From contig VFFE01006040.1 in assembly GCA_008921705.1 (NCBI GenBank), forward strand, positions 391,589 to 455,588: a stretch of 64,000 nt of DNA, in the 5' to 3' direction. Positions 26,974 through 40,150 of this stretch are shown piece after piece; the first letter of the stretch is position 1, and every line of letters begins with the position of its first letter. The notes under the pieces are model-generated. The model was not told where the DNA came from. It did not search any database and was given only the letters and a program-made list of their open reading frames with translations. Origin of the DNA: Burhinus oedicnemus. Its lineage: Eukaryota > Chordata > Aves > Charadriiformes > Burhinidae. A program made the position numbers and the translations under genes.

Positions 26974-29500
26974 GTAAACAGGCGCTTTCAGTCATGGTGC
27001 TAGACATAGGCTGAACATTCGTATTCCGATAGCGATAGGCAAACCTCCGAGAACAGATGGAGCAGAGTTCAGCACAAAGGTTTAATCCTATCAGGATGAT
27101 TCCTGTATGGCCATCTGGATAATCCGGCGCACAAATTCAGTGCCTGTTAAAAATACAACGTAGGCCAAGATTAGCGTCACAGATTTTCCACTAGGCTTGT
27201 TCATATTTGACTTTATGATTCTCAGACTCCAGAAAATTGCATTAGAGAGCAGCCTGTGATTTGTGAGAGAAATCAGACGAGGAATAAGAACTCTTAGGGT
27301 ACTTGAATTTCCCTTCAAGAAACTGGATTACAGGCACTCCCTGTCCCTGCCACAACTGCTTTGTGTTTCTATGCGGGTTGTTCTCTTTCTGAAAGATGAT
27401 TACTGCGAGCTCTCTGTTGTGGGCAGACTTTCTCAATTCTGCTGAACAAAGAGACTTCAGCTACAAAATAATTTTAGTTGGGGCTCTTGTTTTTATCAGG
27501 ATGAAATAAATGCTTTGTTTTCTCTAGAATCCATCCAGGTCAACTTCTGATTTTTGCGCTATATAATATAGTGGGGGTGTTTAACTGATTTTGGGGGAGG
27601 TGGAGTTCTGGTTTTTTCTTTGTGATAGTGAAAGATTCTGTAAAAGTTTAATTGATGCTAATATTTAGTTTTGGGGTGTGAGAATTTAGATTTAGATTGA
27701 ATTCTAGGTTTCATTTAGAATAGTTTCTGTGTGTCATTGACTAAATCTTGCCAGTGTGACCGTAACATACCAGTGTACATCCAAACATCAAGACTCATTG
27801 TGGATGGGATGCTGAGCTTTTTACACCTTGCAGGGACGGGGTGCTGTGGCTCAGGAGCTTTTATCTAGTCCTATGTTCTGGCTCTAGAGAGATTTGCTGT
27901 GAGAGATTTACAGTTTTGTTAAGGTAATGATGGAAAATAAAAGAGAAAATGAGACCAGGGTGATGGTAAAACTAAACGTGAATTTAGAAATAGCACCCAC
28001 TTGCCCTTCTGTTGGGCTGGGATTCAGCAACACCGTAAACCACAGGGTTAACATTAAGCAAATGACTGGTTCCATCCTATAAAATGCTTTGCTGGTTCAG
28101 GGTCTTAGTTGGCAGCACTGAAGGACCAGTCAGTTAAATTAAGTAGGTTTTGGGGTATGTGAGCTATGCAGCGATGTTTGTTTTGACAAACTTTTAGGTT
28201 TGATTTATATTACATATTTTGGGCTTCCATTCTCAAGGTTGCCTTCATCCTCACCCAGAAATTGCATCAGAGCAACTATTTTTAAACTTTAGTGCACTTA
28301 AACAGATGCAGTCTCCTTTCTGGACATGCTTATTGTTTTGAAAATAGTCATATTGGCTTAGCTGCGCTCTGTAACTTTATCAGCGGAAGTTAAATCAGTA
28401 GGAAGCCATTGAAATTGAAATGAGAGAGGCATATAGGATTTTTTCACTGTTGTACTAACAAAGCTTTTAGAGTCCACATTCAGATAAAATGATGCAATCC
28501 CGTGCGATAGCACACGTTAGCCCCCTGCATGCTTCCCCCTTCGGCTTCCTATCTTTTAGGAACACTGTTCCTGCACCTTTGCAAGTGACCCCATGGGATG
28601 GAGGATGAGTGAAGAAACTGAGGTGCAATAATTTGGGGGCTTACAGTAAAGTGTTTATCTTGCTTGGGGTGAAAATGTGCCTGTGCATCCCTGAGGGAGG
28701 AGAACACGCTGCAGTGGTCACTGGGTTGGTGCTTGGGTCTGAGCAAACTTGTCCCCAGTTTGGAGCTGGAAGCACTGCCAGTATTTGGTAGGCTCTGTGC
28801 GATATTCTTGGATGTGCTGTTTATCCTCCTGATCCAGTATGTGGATATCCCCTGTGCAACTGAGCTGCCCAAGATAACGGAGACCTTGTCAGTGCTGGAG
28901 CTGAGTAGCTGCATTGGTTTAGGCAGAGTGCTGTGTTTGGCCAAGGCCACCCACAACAGTTTCTTCGTGGCTGACTCAAAGTGAAAATCTTCCAAATTTG
29001 GGGCAAAAATAACAAGTGCAAAAATGATAGTTTAAAGCCTGCTTGAAATTTTGTTCAAATAAATAATTAAAAATTTTCACCGTAAAATTGTTAGGCTTCT
29101 TGAAAAAAAAGAAAATATGTATATTTATATAGAGAGGGCATATATGTTTTTTTAAGAATAATAATATAGATATTATTTATTTTTATATATATTCATGTTT
29201 TGGCTGAACCTATATATTGAACATAATAAAATTTTCAAATGTTTTTGCAACATTACATTTTTCTTGGGCAATTTATTATTTGCCAAACAAACAGAACTTT
29301 CTTTTGGAGATGAAGTTTTACTGACTTGCAGTGAAATGCTAAGGACTCTTCCTGTTTTATTAATTTTTGGAAAGCAGGAGGTACCTCCTAAAGTAAAAAC
29401 CAACCAAGCAAAAAAAAAACCCCAAACTTCCTCTGTGATGTGAAAGGGTTTAAAAGAATGAATGAAAATGCATCTCTTGCAATCAGAGAGATTGCTAAAT

Positions 29501-29552
29501 AGAGATAACTAACTTGCTGTTTAGAGATAACTGTTTCTATTTAGAGATAACT
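29501..29552 (+). repeat. Triple short repeat, agagataact
   Basis: 'agagataact' starts at 29501, 29523 and 29543 (spacings 22 and 20 nt). The last two copies also share the preceding TTT. Confidence 0.9.
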
Positions 29553-31350
29553 AAATTAGTATTTTTATGGAAATGTTTTAAGTAAAATACACAGCGGACT
29601 CTTTTGGTAACACATCTCTCATTATTCAGGATTGCCTCCTTTTTCCATGCAATCATTTTTCAGGCAGTGATCAACAACTGAGAGCTTTGGAAATCATTAA
29701 GGAAAGAGAAACAAGAGGAGTCCATGAAATGTAACTTTGCTAGCTGAGGCATCAGGAAGGATGAAAGGGAAAGCTTAGGTATTGATTGTAGGTGGAATAT
29801 TAGACCAGGTAATTTACATTTTCAATTCCCATTAATGGGAACAGAGCATCCAAAATGTTAGGCAGAAAAGCACAGCCAACACTTTTAATTTCACTACTTG
29901 AAAACAGAAACAAAGGCAACATTCCCTCCCTTCCCCCAACTTGGAGGAATTGCACGGGGCTTATATTTTTGGTTTGGTGATTTCACCCGGCGCAGACGTC
30001 ACGAAAAACCAGGAGGAGGTTGCCATTTTTAGCAGGATGTTGTAATCTTTAAAGCTTGTAAATGGTAACTCCCAAATATCGAGATGCTCTAAAGGAGGGA
30101 GCTGGGAAGGGGGAGCGGGGCATCACATCCTCGTGCCTGTGTTGCATAAAGCTGTGTGAGTTATCTCCTCGAGAGGGAAACCTCTGTTACCCTGCTTCCT
30201 GCACAGCAGCTGCTTATTGTCAGGAGAGAATAGGAGAGAGAGCAGGCTGCGATATGAAAAAGGAAAGCAGGAAGATCATCACTTTACTAAAATAAACAGC
30301 AAGCGCATTGTTTAGCTTAAGAGTGAAGATTTAATGCTCCGGTACAATATGTAAAATCTCTGCCACATTCCCTTTCCCTCAAGTGTCTGTGACTAACCCT
30401 TTGGGATGGTCCTGCAGACTTTTCCCATCCAGGCTGGTTTGGTAAACTTCAGCTGCTTTCAGTTGGTTGTGCTGGATACAGCTCTGGCAATGCCTCTGCA
30501 CACTGGACTGGAATGGTACCATTGTGTGGGCACACAAACTTTTTCGGGTACCTCCTTTCAGCACGCTCCAAGAAGGTGAGCAGACGATGACAACTCCTGC
30601 TTCTCAGGAACGAGAGAATTATTTTTGCAAAAAACCCCATCCAAACTCAAAACCCACCAAAATATTTGGTTCATTCTCTCAAACTGGCAAATTTTGGAAA
30701 ATTATAATTTTCAGTTCTGAAAAAAACCCCAACCCCTCTCCCATGATAAAATCAATTTGTTAAAGTGCTTAATGTCAAAAATCCACAGTAAGCAATGATG
30801 AAAGGAACAACCCTTCCCCCCCCCCCATACCTGTGTAAAGCTGTAATTTGAGAAGGGAAGAAATAATGTCATCCCCCCCTCCTTTAAGGAGAAATACACC
30901 CTGCCAAACTAAAAATGTTGGATCAAAAAGGCCTTGAGCATCCCAACAGGTGCTGCAAACCTTCGGCTTCTGAGTGCTGTGGGAAAGGAATTTAGGCTCA
31001 GACCATTCATGGGCACTGCCTTGCTCAGAGTTGCAAATGCTGTGTGATTTCAATAGTTATGAGGTACATGAGGGAAGATCTACACCAGATGATGCTGTAG
31101 AAATCCCAGAGTTAGCACTGAGTTGCTGCTACACTGAGTAGACATAGCAACTCAGTTCCTGAAATCAGCTTATTGGCATTAGTATTTCAGCTCTGATGCT
31201 GCTTGTTCTTGTGTCAGGTTGGATGAGCTCTGCACTGCCCAGGGTGGTCTACGTGTAACCTAAGTGGTTTTTGAAATGGGAAAACCCAGTTCCGTATACA
31301 TTACATAGCTCTTGGCAGTGTTGCACTAAGCACTGCCCAACTATCTTAAA

Positions 31351-31530
31351 AAATCTGGTTCCTTATTCTGCAACTTCTTTGGCTGCGTTTTTAAGCACTT
31401 ACTTAAGTGGTTTGTTGAATCACAACTTCAGTAAGACATGGTTTTGAGTGCTTAAAACTGATTTGTCTTGAAATTCTGAAAATCAGTAGTTTGGCAAAAG
31501 CATTTAACAGGTTGCAGGATCAGACCCATA
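31351..31530. repeat. Probable fold-back dispersed-repeat relic
   Basis: The left part 'atctggttccttattctgca' and the reverse complement of the right part 'gttgcaggatcagacccata' both resemble the TGGTCTGATCCTGCAA-type end of the repeats at 10.7 and 16.7 kb. 'tttttaagcacttacttaag' and 'gagtgcttaaaactga' lie between them. More decayed than the other copies. Confidence 0.4.
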
Positions 31531-32382
31531 AACTGTGGGTTAATCTGTGGCTCATTTATGTATTTAGCCTGGAATTAGGTTTTACCCAAGAAAAAAAGGA
31601 AAATTAAATTAAACTCCAGATATTTTCAGTACTTCCTGTAAGATGAGACATAAATTCCCCATTCCTCTGAATTCCCAGTTTCAACTGCCTTTATGCAATT
31701 CTCCTTGCGTGTCACAATATTCTTAAAAAGAAGAAAAATAAAAGCACGTACCCCATCATTTAAACTCCTGTTGTGATGCAGCAACTGTTGTCAGAGCCTC
31801 ATCTATGGAATAATGGAGGATGAAACCACACTTCATGATAAAAACTGCAGGCGAGGTCATTCTTACAGTCACCAGCACAAACTGGATATTAATCATAGAG
31901 CAAATACATTTCAGAAGCTAAATAAGAGCAGTCCCAGAGCCCTGCTGATAGCTGTGCATCCCACTAATTCACCTCAGTGAACATTTACCTCTAAGCTCAA
32001 TTAACCCTTATTCCAAGGCCACCCATAAACTTTGTGGTAAATATGTTTTTTTCCTCTGGCCTCTGTTTTCTGTCAATGGAATAGATCATTTCTGTTGGAG
32101 GATAAAATGCTATGTCTGTTTATAAATGCAGGTCCCTAATTAAGAATATGAGATGTCCAGTGTGTGTTTGTGAGGGATGTGAATCAGTAGCTCACTGAGT
32201 GTGTAAATTCAGATGTTCAGTGCTCTGGTGTCTGCTATTTCTTCTGTCTTCAGGTGCTGTTTGAGGCAGATAGAAATGCTCCGGAGGCAGATGGAGAGGG
32301 ATTTCCTAGTGCAATTGCCTGCACACAAAGTTAGTTGTTAAACATGTACAAGAAGCTATGAGGAGACGTTATTGCTGTTGTT

Positions 32383-32428
32383 TTGTTATTATTATTATTG
32401 TTATGAGTATTATTAGTACTGTTATTAT
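32383..32428 (+). repeat. Degenerate ATT trinucleotide repeat
   Basis: Multiple TTA/ATT units interrupted by 'gttatgag' and 'gtactg'. Confidence 0.7.
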
Positions 32429-34616
32429 TCTCCCTTCCAAGCATTGTTCAGAGGCAAATTGGAAATGTGGTAATTAGGCCCTGACTGGTAGTGTAGTACT
32501 AGTGTCCTGAGCCAAAGTTCAACACCCTGAAATGAAATTTAAACCAATTAATCTGTTAGATTTTTATCGCTTGTCCGTGTTTTCTCAGCAATTCCCTCAG
32601 CACACGGCCTTTGATCAACTCTCATACAAAAGCTAAAATGTGTGCCTGCTGCTAGCAAGATGGGGCTGACATTAACATGGCACTCATAAAACAATCAGAG
32701 CAGTGAAGCCCTCAAACAGACAGGGCATAGTAATATTTAATAAAAGCGCGCACATAATCTTCAGAATTAGCATTTTGTGCCTTGCAGTACCTTTGGGAGA
32801 AGAGCTTTTATTTGTGGAGTGATCATTATTATAACAAAGAAGAGCTACCTAATAATTTCCACTTTAACGCTGCAATATGCCACGAGCATTTCTGAACCAT
32901 TATGCTAAACTGTGGCGGGGTAATCATTTTATTGTCACAGTTTGAAGGAAGAAAAATCCCCTGTATATCAGTAGCTAGGGGAGTACAAGAACACAAGAAC
33001 ACACTGACACACACAGCACACAACGAAAAACTTTTCCATTTTGCTACCTGTGTGCTGAAGTTGGTACCTACAATCCTTTATATGGAAGGTGATAGATTTT
33101 AACAATGTATATTCTGAGAAAAGATGAAGATTTCAAACAAACATTGTTTCCTTTGAAAGTCATTAAGGTTTTTGCTCATAAATCCTTAAAATCTATCGAT
33201 AAAGACCTTAGCTTTGAAAGTCAGTGGCCAAATTCCCATTGGCTTCAGTAAGTTTGGGATTGCAGTGCCTCCCTCTAACATCTATGTCTGTTGACTCAAA
33301 ACGCAGGAGCAGCACAATGAAATGTGTCAGATGTTAACACTGATTTGCCTTGATATTATGCAAAGAAGGAGAGCAGCTCATTAAGACTCATAACCATTAG
33401 GCCATTTCAGCAGGTGGAGGATGTGGCCACATCACCTTCAGCAAGGAGCTGCAAGGTCCGTGCCTGCAGTTGGAGGGGTAATATTTAGTTTTTCCTCAGT
33501 CCAACAACTTGTCTGAGAACATGCGGCAAATGTAATACACTCACGCCTGAGAGTCTTAAAATCTTACCTGATAAGTTAGGTTACTGAACTCTTGATTCTG
33601 GTTGTAGTTGGCTGCCAGCTGTTCATTTTTATAAACGTTTATATGTGTAAGGATGTGTAATTATTCTTTTTTATTATAATTCTTCTCTGGACTTGAAGTC
33701 TGTTCATGTTATCAATCATGTACACTTCATTGCCTTTATTAGAAGTGGTCTAAAGTCCTTCACTGTGTTTTTTTATCAGTGAAGTTTCAGACTTCAACCA
33801 AAATCTCTTTTTCTACAGAAAAACATAAATTTAATGTAACTTTTTAATATTTGCTTTAAACACCATTTTAGAAATAATATTTTGGTGTTACAGAAGGGCA
33901 TATGAAGTGATAGTATTTTGAAACAAAATATTTTGTTTTTCTTGGAAATATTAAGAAGTGTTATAGTTAATTCCAGATAGAGACTCTGGAACTTTGCATT
34001 GTGCAAAAAAATGTTCTGTACTTTGTTTTCTCTTGTGACCAAAACAAAATGTAGAAAAACCAAGATCTCAAATGAAAAGATTATTCTGCCTAACTCTGTT
34101 TTTCTAGGGTTGCACAGAAGTAAACACCTTCCAGACAGCGCTTTGAAAGTTGCCAAATGATTAACAGAAGAAATATGAAGAGCTGAGGGCCTGAGCTGGC
34201 CAGACATTTGCACCAGGGGCATAAATAGAGCTGAGGTCATTGCCTTGTCCCCCTCCCAACGTTACCTGCAGTGACACTGGCAAATGGGACCCAATTCTTC
34301 TGTTCTCCTTCCTGGTGCTCCAAGGAAAGGGCCTGGGAAGGGCAAAGTTTTAGTAAGACTGATGTCCCAAACAACACTGGCTGTTGCAAATATGTCATTG
34401 TATAAACATATTTAGTGCCTTCAAAAACAGGTAGCAGTCTGGATGTCTCCCTCGGCACGTCTCCTCGGGCTTCCTCGGGATTCAGCCCTTCAGCACAACT
34501 TCCCTTGCAGGACAGCACCTTTGTGCAGCCCTTCCAGTCTTTACAGACACTTGCATTTTAAGATAAGGGAAGCTGTGTGGGGAAAGTTGGGAAGTCCCAC
34601 TGGTTTTTGCGACTGG

Positions 34617-34626
34617 TCCCAAGGGA
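34617..34626. promoter_or_regulatory. Perfect EBF-type palindrome (TCCCAAGGGA)
   Basis: The sequence ggTCCCAAGGGAaa matches the EBF consensus TCCCNNGGGA on both half-sites. EBF1 is known to take part in its own regulatory circuit, so an intronic site is plausible. About one chance match is expected in 64 kb of random sequence. Confidence 0.35.
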
Positions 34627-37117
34627 AAATAATGCCTTGAAATCTTTCGGGAATGCACAGTGCGCTCTCTGCTTCTCAGGTGGTGCCTGCGAAGGGTATC
34701 AACCTGCCCTGCTTATTAAACCAAGTCCTCTCCTCAGAGGAGATGTCCTGGACTACTGCCAGCGGTTTCGATGAGGCACTGATTCAGTACAATTGCTGCA
34801 TATTTAAATAAAATTATACATGCGAGTGGTCACGTTGACTTTGCGGGCGAGAGCGTCCCAGTGAACACCCCACAGCCCCAGTGCAGCACAAAGATCTGAG
34901 TGTCTGCTCAAAGTCCCCCTGGCTGCTGTGGGACTTGGCATGAATTTGATATTAAGCACATACCTGTAAAAAGTATCAGAATCAAATACATGAGGCAGCG
35001 CAGACAGTGCAGCACCTTGCACTTCTGAGTGCAACGTAGGTACCGCAAAGAACATCACAAGATAAGTAGCAAGACCTTCAGTGAGACCTGTAACTGCAGA
35101 ACAGTATCTTGCATTCATTTTAAAGATGAATTGAATCTAGAATTTTGAAGGCTGCATATGTTTTCTGTTAATGGCTTATGCTCTCAAACAGTTTTTATTC
35201 ACTGGTATTTAGGAAAAAAATGTTGCTTGTAGTCTTTCAGAAAAGTAGCTCATTCTCTGACACATGGGAAACTGATTATCTTCGAGTTTTATTGGGGGGT
35301 GTGTGTGTCCACAATCAACTGGAAATACTGGAAAGGGTGTAATTTGGAAGTGATTTTAATTTTTATTTTTGAAAAAGTTCGATTCTGTGAAAGGGCTGGA
35401 TGGCATTTTGAAAAGCTGCTTTCACTGTAAATCCGCTGCTGTGAGCTTGGCTGAAAGGAAAGCATTTGGTTTTCGACTTTGCAATGTTTTTTATGCACAG
35501 TTTTATGCAAGTAACTTGAATCCAAATTAAACATATTGAAGTTACTTCTGTGTGTGCGCTACATTTTCATGACGGTAATGTTAGGATGTTTCTTTTGTTA
35601 GCTCATGTAAAAGTTAATGGCTGTGCTCTGCAAAGTTTGGAGTAGGGTACTGATTTTTTTTTTCTGCCTGTGTGTGTGTGTTTTTCACTGGAGCTGGCAT
35701 CCCCATCAGCTTAAGTAGTGGAAAAGTTTGTGCCTGACACTTACAACCTTTTGTAGGTAGGGACGGGGTCTGTTTGCTCCCCATGCATGTGTTCCATCAC
35801 CAGTGGTGCGAGTCTGTAGCAGTGCCCACAGAAACACTCACTGCTAAGGGTGACTCAACAGCTCCCTTTCCAGCTCCCTCCTGCTTCCCAGCTCCACACC
35901 CACCTGCCCTGCCCAGGGGCTGGGAGGAAGGAGCTTCTCACCAGCCTCACCGACTCTTGCAATTAGCTCCAACTGACCAGAACTTCACTAAATAATCATG
36001 AAGATGCACAGGGTCTCTTTAGTGCTTTCTGTCTGGAACATTTTAAAGTAGGCTTCTGTGAATGAATTAATTTACTGTCTTTACAATTAGGAGAATGGAG
36101 GGCAGGGGCTGTGCCACTGCACAGCCACGTTGTTAAGTAATTCATGGGTGCGTGTCTGGATGGTGCTAACATGTGGGTGACTTTCACACTCCTGTCTTCC
36201 TAGGAAATCCTTACCTGATGGAGTGCGTGAGTGCCCTCCCTTGAGTACGTCATCAAATACTCAAAAACCAAATTAACAGCTCAGCCAGCCTTTTGACCAA
36301 GTAGCAATTCAGAGCCAAATGCCAGCAAGCCTAAAAGAGGTATATATGCAGAAATAAATATGCAGCTAATGAAGTCCTGCTGATTGACACTTGATTGACG
36401 TTGTAGAACCAATGTGAGCAATGGCAGTCCTTCATGTGATTTCAGTGGAGTCAGCCTCTTCTCTCTGCTGAGGACTGGGTTCATGTCTAAATGAAAGAAT
36501 CTTTCTTTTCAACATCGAGGTTGACTGGTGGAGTTTTGCTGCTCCTTAAGGAATCAGTTTTTCATGGCTAATGAAGTTGTTGAGGTACTCACTTTACTTA
36601 AAATTTTATCTAATGGTATGGTGTCATATTTTCACTTCATGCTGTATTAGCAAGGAGAAGTTGGTGGCATTTGAGATGGAATTGCTTCTTTTCATCAACC
36701 CATATGACCACCCTGAGACTCCACAGCTGAGAGTTACCCGGGGCTTTTTGTCTTATTGAGGTTATTTTTACAGTAATGTTATTCCTGTTGCTTCAGCACT
36801 GATGTACTCCAGCACTGCAGAGGAGGAGAATCAGTATGTGGATGTTTATATTCCCCTATCCCACTAGTATATAAAGTTGAGCCTGCTTCTGCTTAGGTAG
36901 TCTTAAACCAGAAGTTCTTACACCAAGATTTGAACTTACTACTTTGAGTGGTGCTTGAGTTTTCAACATCCTCTCAGGAGGCACTTAGTACATACGCTGC
37001 TAAGAAAGTGGCTAGTGAAAGCGGGGACAGCCTCTATGAATATGGCAGAATGCATTGCACATGCTTCTTAATTATCCAGTAGATGCAGCATAACTAGAAT
37101 GACTACATGGCAGGGTT

Positions 37118-37176
37118 GTAGGTTTTGGGTTTGGTTGTTGGTTTTTTGTTGTTGGTTTTGGGTTTTTTTTTTTGTA
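37118..37176 (+). repeat. G/T-rich low-complexity block
   Basis: Degenerate GGTTTT/GTTG units and a poly-T run, resembling the block at 15464-15552. Confidence 0.75.
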
Positions 37177-37712
37177 GTAGCCAAAGCATTAAGCAGGGCA
37201 GGGTGGCCTAATGCTAGAACAACCTGGATCTGATTGCAGAATACTTAAAGAAATGCTGAGGGTTACACCCTTTTCTACTTAGCCAATATTTTCCTTAATA
37301 TTTATAGAAGTTCCCTTGATGAATTTAGGTTGTGATAGATAATAAAGCAAGCTCACTGGAGATTGTTTTATTAACTCAGGTATTGCGCATTTCATATAGA
37401 CTAAAGATAGGGACTTGTCCTGATTTCCAATTGGTCTCTGCCCATCATGCTGTGATTTTTTTGTTAATGTAGGCTTAAAGAAGTTAATTTTTTCAATGCA
37501 GATAACAAAACCAAACAGAAATTAATTGAGAAAAAATGCTTCCAAAGATATAGTTTGAGGTCATGCACGTGTACTAGAAAGAATGTGATTGCTGAAATCT
37601 TTGTGTTAGTAAGGGGGAAAATGAAAGCTCCTTTTATTTTATTTTTCTCAAGTCTTCTATCATTAAAATCTGGTTCTAACAGCAGAATACTTCTCTTTTT
37701 CATGTGTGTTGA

Positions 37713-37862
<150 letters not shown>

Positions 37863-37946
37863 TGAACGGTAATGTCTAATAGCTTTGTCTATCTTATACC
37901 TAGCCTGTCCTTTTTTATGCCACATGCTAAATCAGCAACAAATGTT

Positions 37947-38040
37947 GAGATGCAAATCCTTTCCTCATTCAGTTTTATGAAAATAATTAGTCAAATTTAC
38001 CTGTGGCAGAAATCCATTATAGCCAGGGGATTTGCATCTC
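37947..38040. promoter_or_regulatory. Inverted pair of octamer (POU-factor) motifs
   Basis: A perfect 13-bp inverted repeat, 'gagatgcaaatcc' (37947-37959) and 'ggatttgcatctc' (38028-38040), is separated by 68 nt. Each arm holds the octamer ATGCAAAT (37950-37957 forward; 38030-38037 reverse), the POU2F1/POU2F2 (Oct-1/Oct-2) site used in B-cell control elements. It lies about 100 nt downstream of exon C. The motif and symmetry are seen; enhancer function is inferred. Confidence 0.4.
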
Positions 38041-38922
38041 CTCTCACTGGCCCAGAATTTAGCTCAGTGCCTTTTATTCCAAGAAAGGGGAAGGATAAAT
38101 GCCTGTCTGAATAATTCTGCATTTAGCACTACAATCGCTAAGGGCCCACAGGAAACAAGCGTTTAGGTGATCCTGCTTTCCAGGGAAACTGGCTGCTTGT
38201 AGCTGCAGCTCAATGAGGTGGAGATTGCAGAAATTCAGTGCCTCTGAATAGCATACCCTTAAAGTGCAGGCGCTTGGTGTAAGCACCAGCTGCATAATAG
38301 CAACCAAATACACACTATTGTATCCACAGTGGAAAATACAGACTGGTCATACCTAGTGGGGGCCTCTCTAGTTTCACAGTAACCCTTTTTTTGTTTCTTA
38401 TCCATTTTTTGCTGTTGCTTTTCCTCCCAGTTTCTTAAATCCTCTCTTTTCCTGGCACGTAATTAAAGGTGGAGTCTGATATTCACCAAAAGCCTGTGGA
38501 AAGTTAAAACCCAGGCAGCATCACCCAAACGGCCACGTGCAGTGCATAGGGCCACAGAAGTTGGGGAAGAGTCCCTGTTGGCTTCACTGGCACAGGAAGG
38601 CAGCTCCCAGTAAAGGTTTACGCTTTGCATTTTTGAATTTGAAAAGCATTTTGGAGGTTTTATAAGATATTTGTTATTTTCACGATTTTAATACTGAAGC
38701 AAACATGCTAACAGACGAAACAGCATCTCCGAAGTAGCTATACAATGCTTACCCAGTGATGTAAGGATCTTCTGATGGTTTGCCTTATATCCTGTAAATA
38801 TTAAATCAACATTATAACTTAATTCATATCCAGCACATTCCCCTTACTGATTCCATTGCACATCTGGCAGCGTTTTTTCCATATGAAGAGTATCCTCTAA
38901 TGTCCTTCATGGGCTTCACTGT

Positions 38923-38938
38923 TCTCTCTCTCTCTCTC
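38923..38938 (+). repeat. TC dinucleotide microsatellite
   Basis: Eight TC units followed by ATCCTTCC. Confidence 0.8.
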
Positions 38939-40009
38939 ATCCTTCCACTTGAGGACAAGTGTTGGATGAAAGGGCATTCCCGAAAAGGAGATATATTAAA
39001 TAAGCCCTATTCTGAAGCCCTTATGTGATCATGAAAGTGCCCCCTGGGTCCAGTGTAAGCATTTTGCGTGTTAGGATTGAAGCCGTTATGGCTACAGACA
39101 GTTAACAGGGAAAGGTGAAGAGGCTGAGAGGAAAGCGCTCTGATTTTGGTACCGCAGAATTGAATCTTTCATTATAAATCTTGATTCTATTTCTTAGTGG
39201 AAGCCATTAATTGGCAATTTCTAATCTCAGGAGAAATGGCCAAAACATTGTTGCTGATGGTTGCAAGGCCTTGTCATAAAATTAATAATGTTAGAAGGGG
39301 TCCAGACCAAAGTCAGTCTGTTTGCTGTGAGTGCTCTAACAGGCTGCAAGTTGGCTTTGAGTAAAAACTGTTTCACTGTCTCTCGTTTACAGAATTGATT
39401 CTCAGTTTCATTATCTCTTAGAGTAATAGAAAATCCTATAGGGGAAAAGAAATTATATCTAAAAGATGCAGACAAACATGATAAAGAAGTGCAGAAATGC
39501 ATAAGCTGAGTGATCCCTAAATAATAGTGATCTAAAAATAATTCAAGTCACACATACTAGCCACCTATGGAAGTACAAAATAAGTTCTTTCATTTGCCTT
39601 CTCACTTCTAAAATTGTCCAGTGCATTTTCAGTACCCAGGAGGAATATTTTTGTTTTACTTCAACAGAATGTAGAATTGAACTGTCGATCTTCTGAATTT
39701 CAGTACCGTTTCAAACCTGGAGCAGGTTCATCCTGAGTTGCCAGTCAGGCCTAGTTTTGAGCAAACCTGGCCAGGTTATTTTGCCATTGAATTCAAGAAG
39801 AATTTTCAAGTTCATTCTGCTGTTTCATGGATCCTAAGAAAACACGATTTTAACTGAGCTGCAGAAAATCCAGAACAAAACTAGATAGGAAACTAAAGAA
39901 AAAGAGTGAGTATTGCAGAGCATTTTCACATGGATTTTTCTAGCTTCACTTTCAGTTATAATTGCAGGTGGTTTGAGGGATGAAGTCTAATATTTAAATT
40001 AAGCATCAT

Positions 40010-40150
40010 TTTGCCACAGACTTTGCATGGGACCTTGGGCAAATCACATAATCTGCTTAAAGTTCAATTCCCTTTCTCAAACCTAGTAATAAGATTAGTC
40101 ACCTTGTTTGGAGAGGTGCTGTGAAGATAATTATTGTAAAGGTCCTATAT
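40010..40150 (+). mobile_element. MIR-like SINE relic
   Basis: The segment 'gaccttgggcaaatcaca' at 40031-40048, followed by 'aatctgcttaaagttcaatt', 'cctagtaataagattagtc' and 'gctgtgaagataattattg', follows the order of the MIR SINE core and 3' half (GACCTTGGGCAAGTCAC ... GTAAAATGGGGATAATA ... GTTGTGAGGATTAAATGA). The degree of divergence fits an amniote-wide ancient insertion. Assigned from recall of the MIR consensus. Confidence 0.6.

Noticed and set aside
28549..28995. 148-codon open frame on the - strand.
   Set aside because: Overlaps competing frames on the + strand in a GC-richer patch, with no domain and no splice or promoter context.
33794..34240. 148-codon open frame on the - strand, rich in Phe, Leu and Lys.
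   Set aside because: Low-complexity translation of AT-rich sequence; the hydrophobic look comes from TTT/AAA content rather than a membrane protein.
39040..39052. CCCCCTGGGT as a third EBF site.
   Set aside because: Only the CCCNNGGG core matches; both outer bases (T and A) of the consensus are missing.
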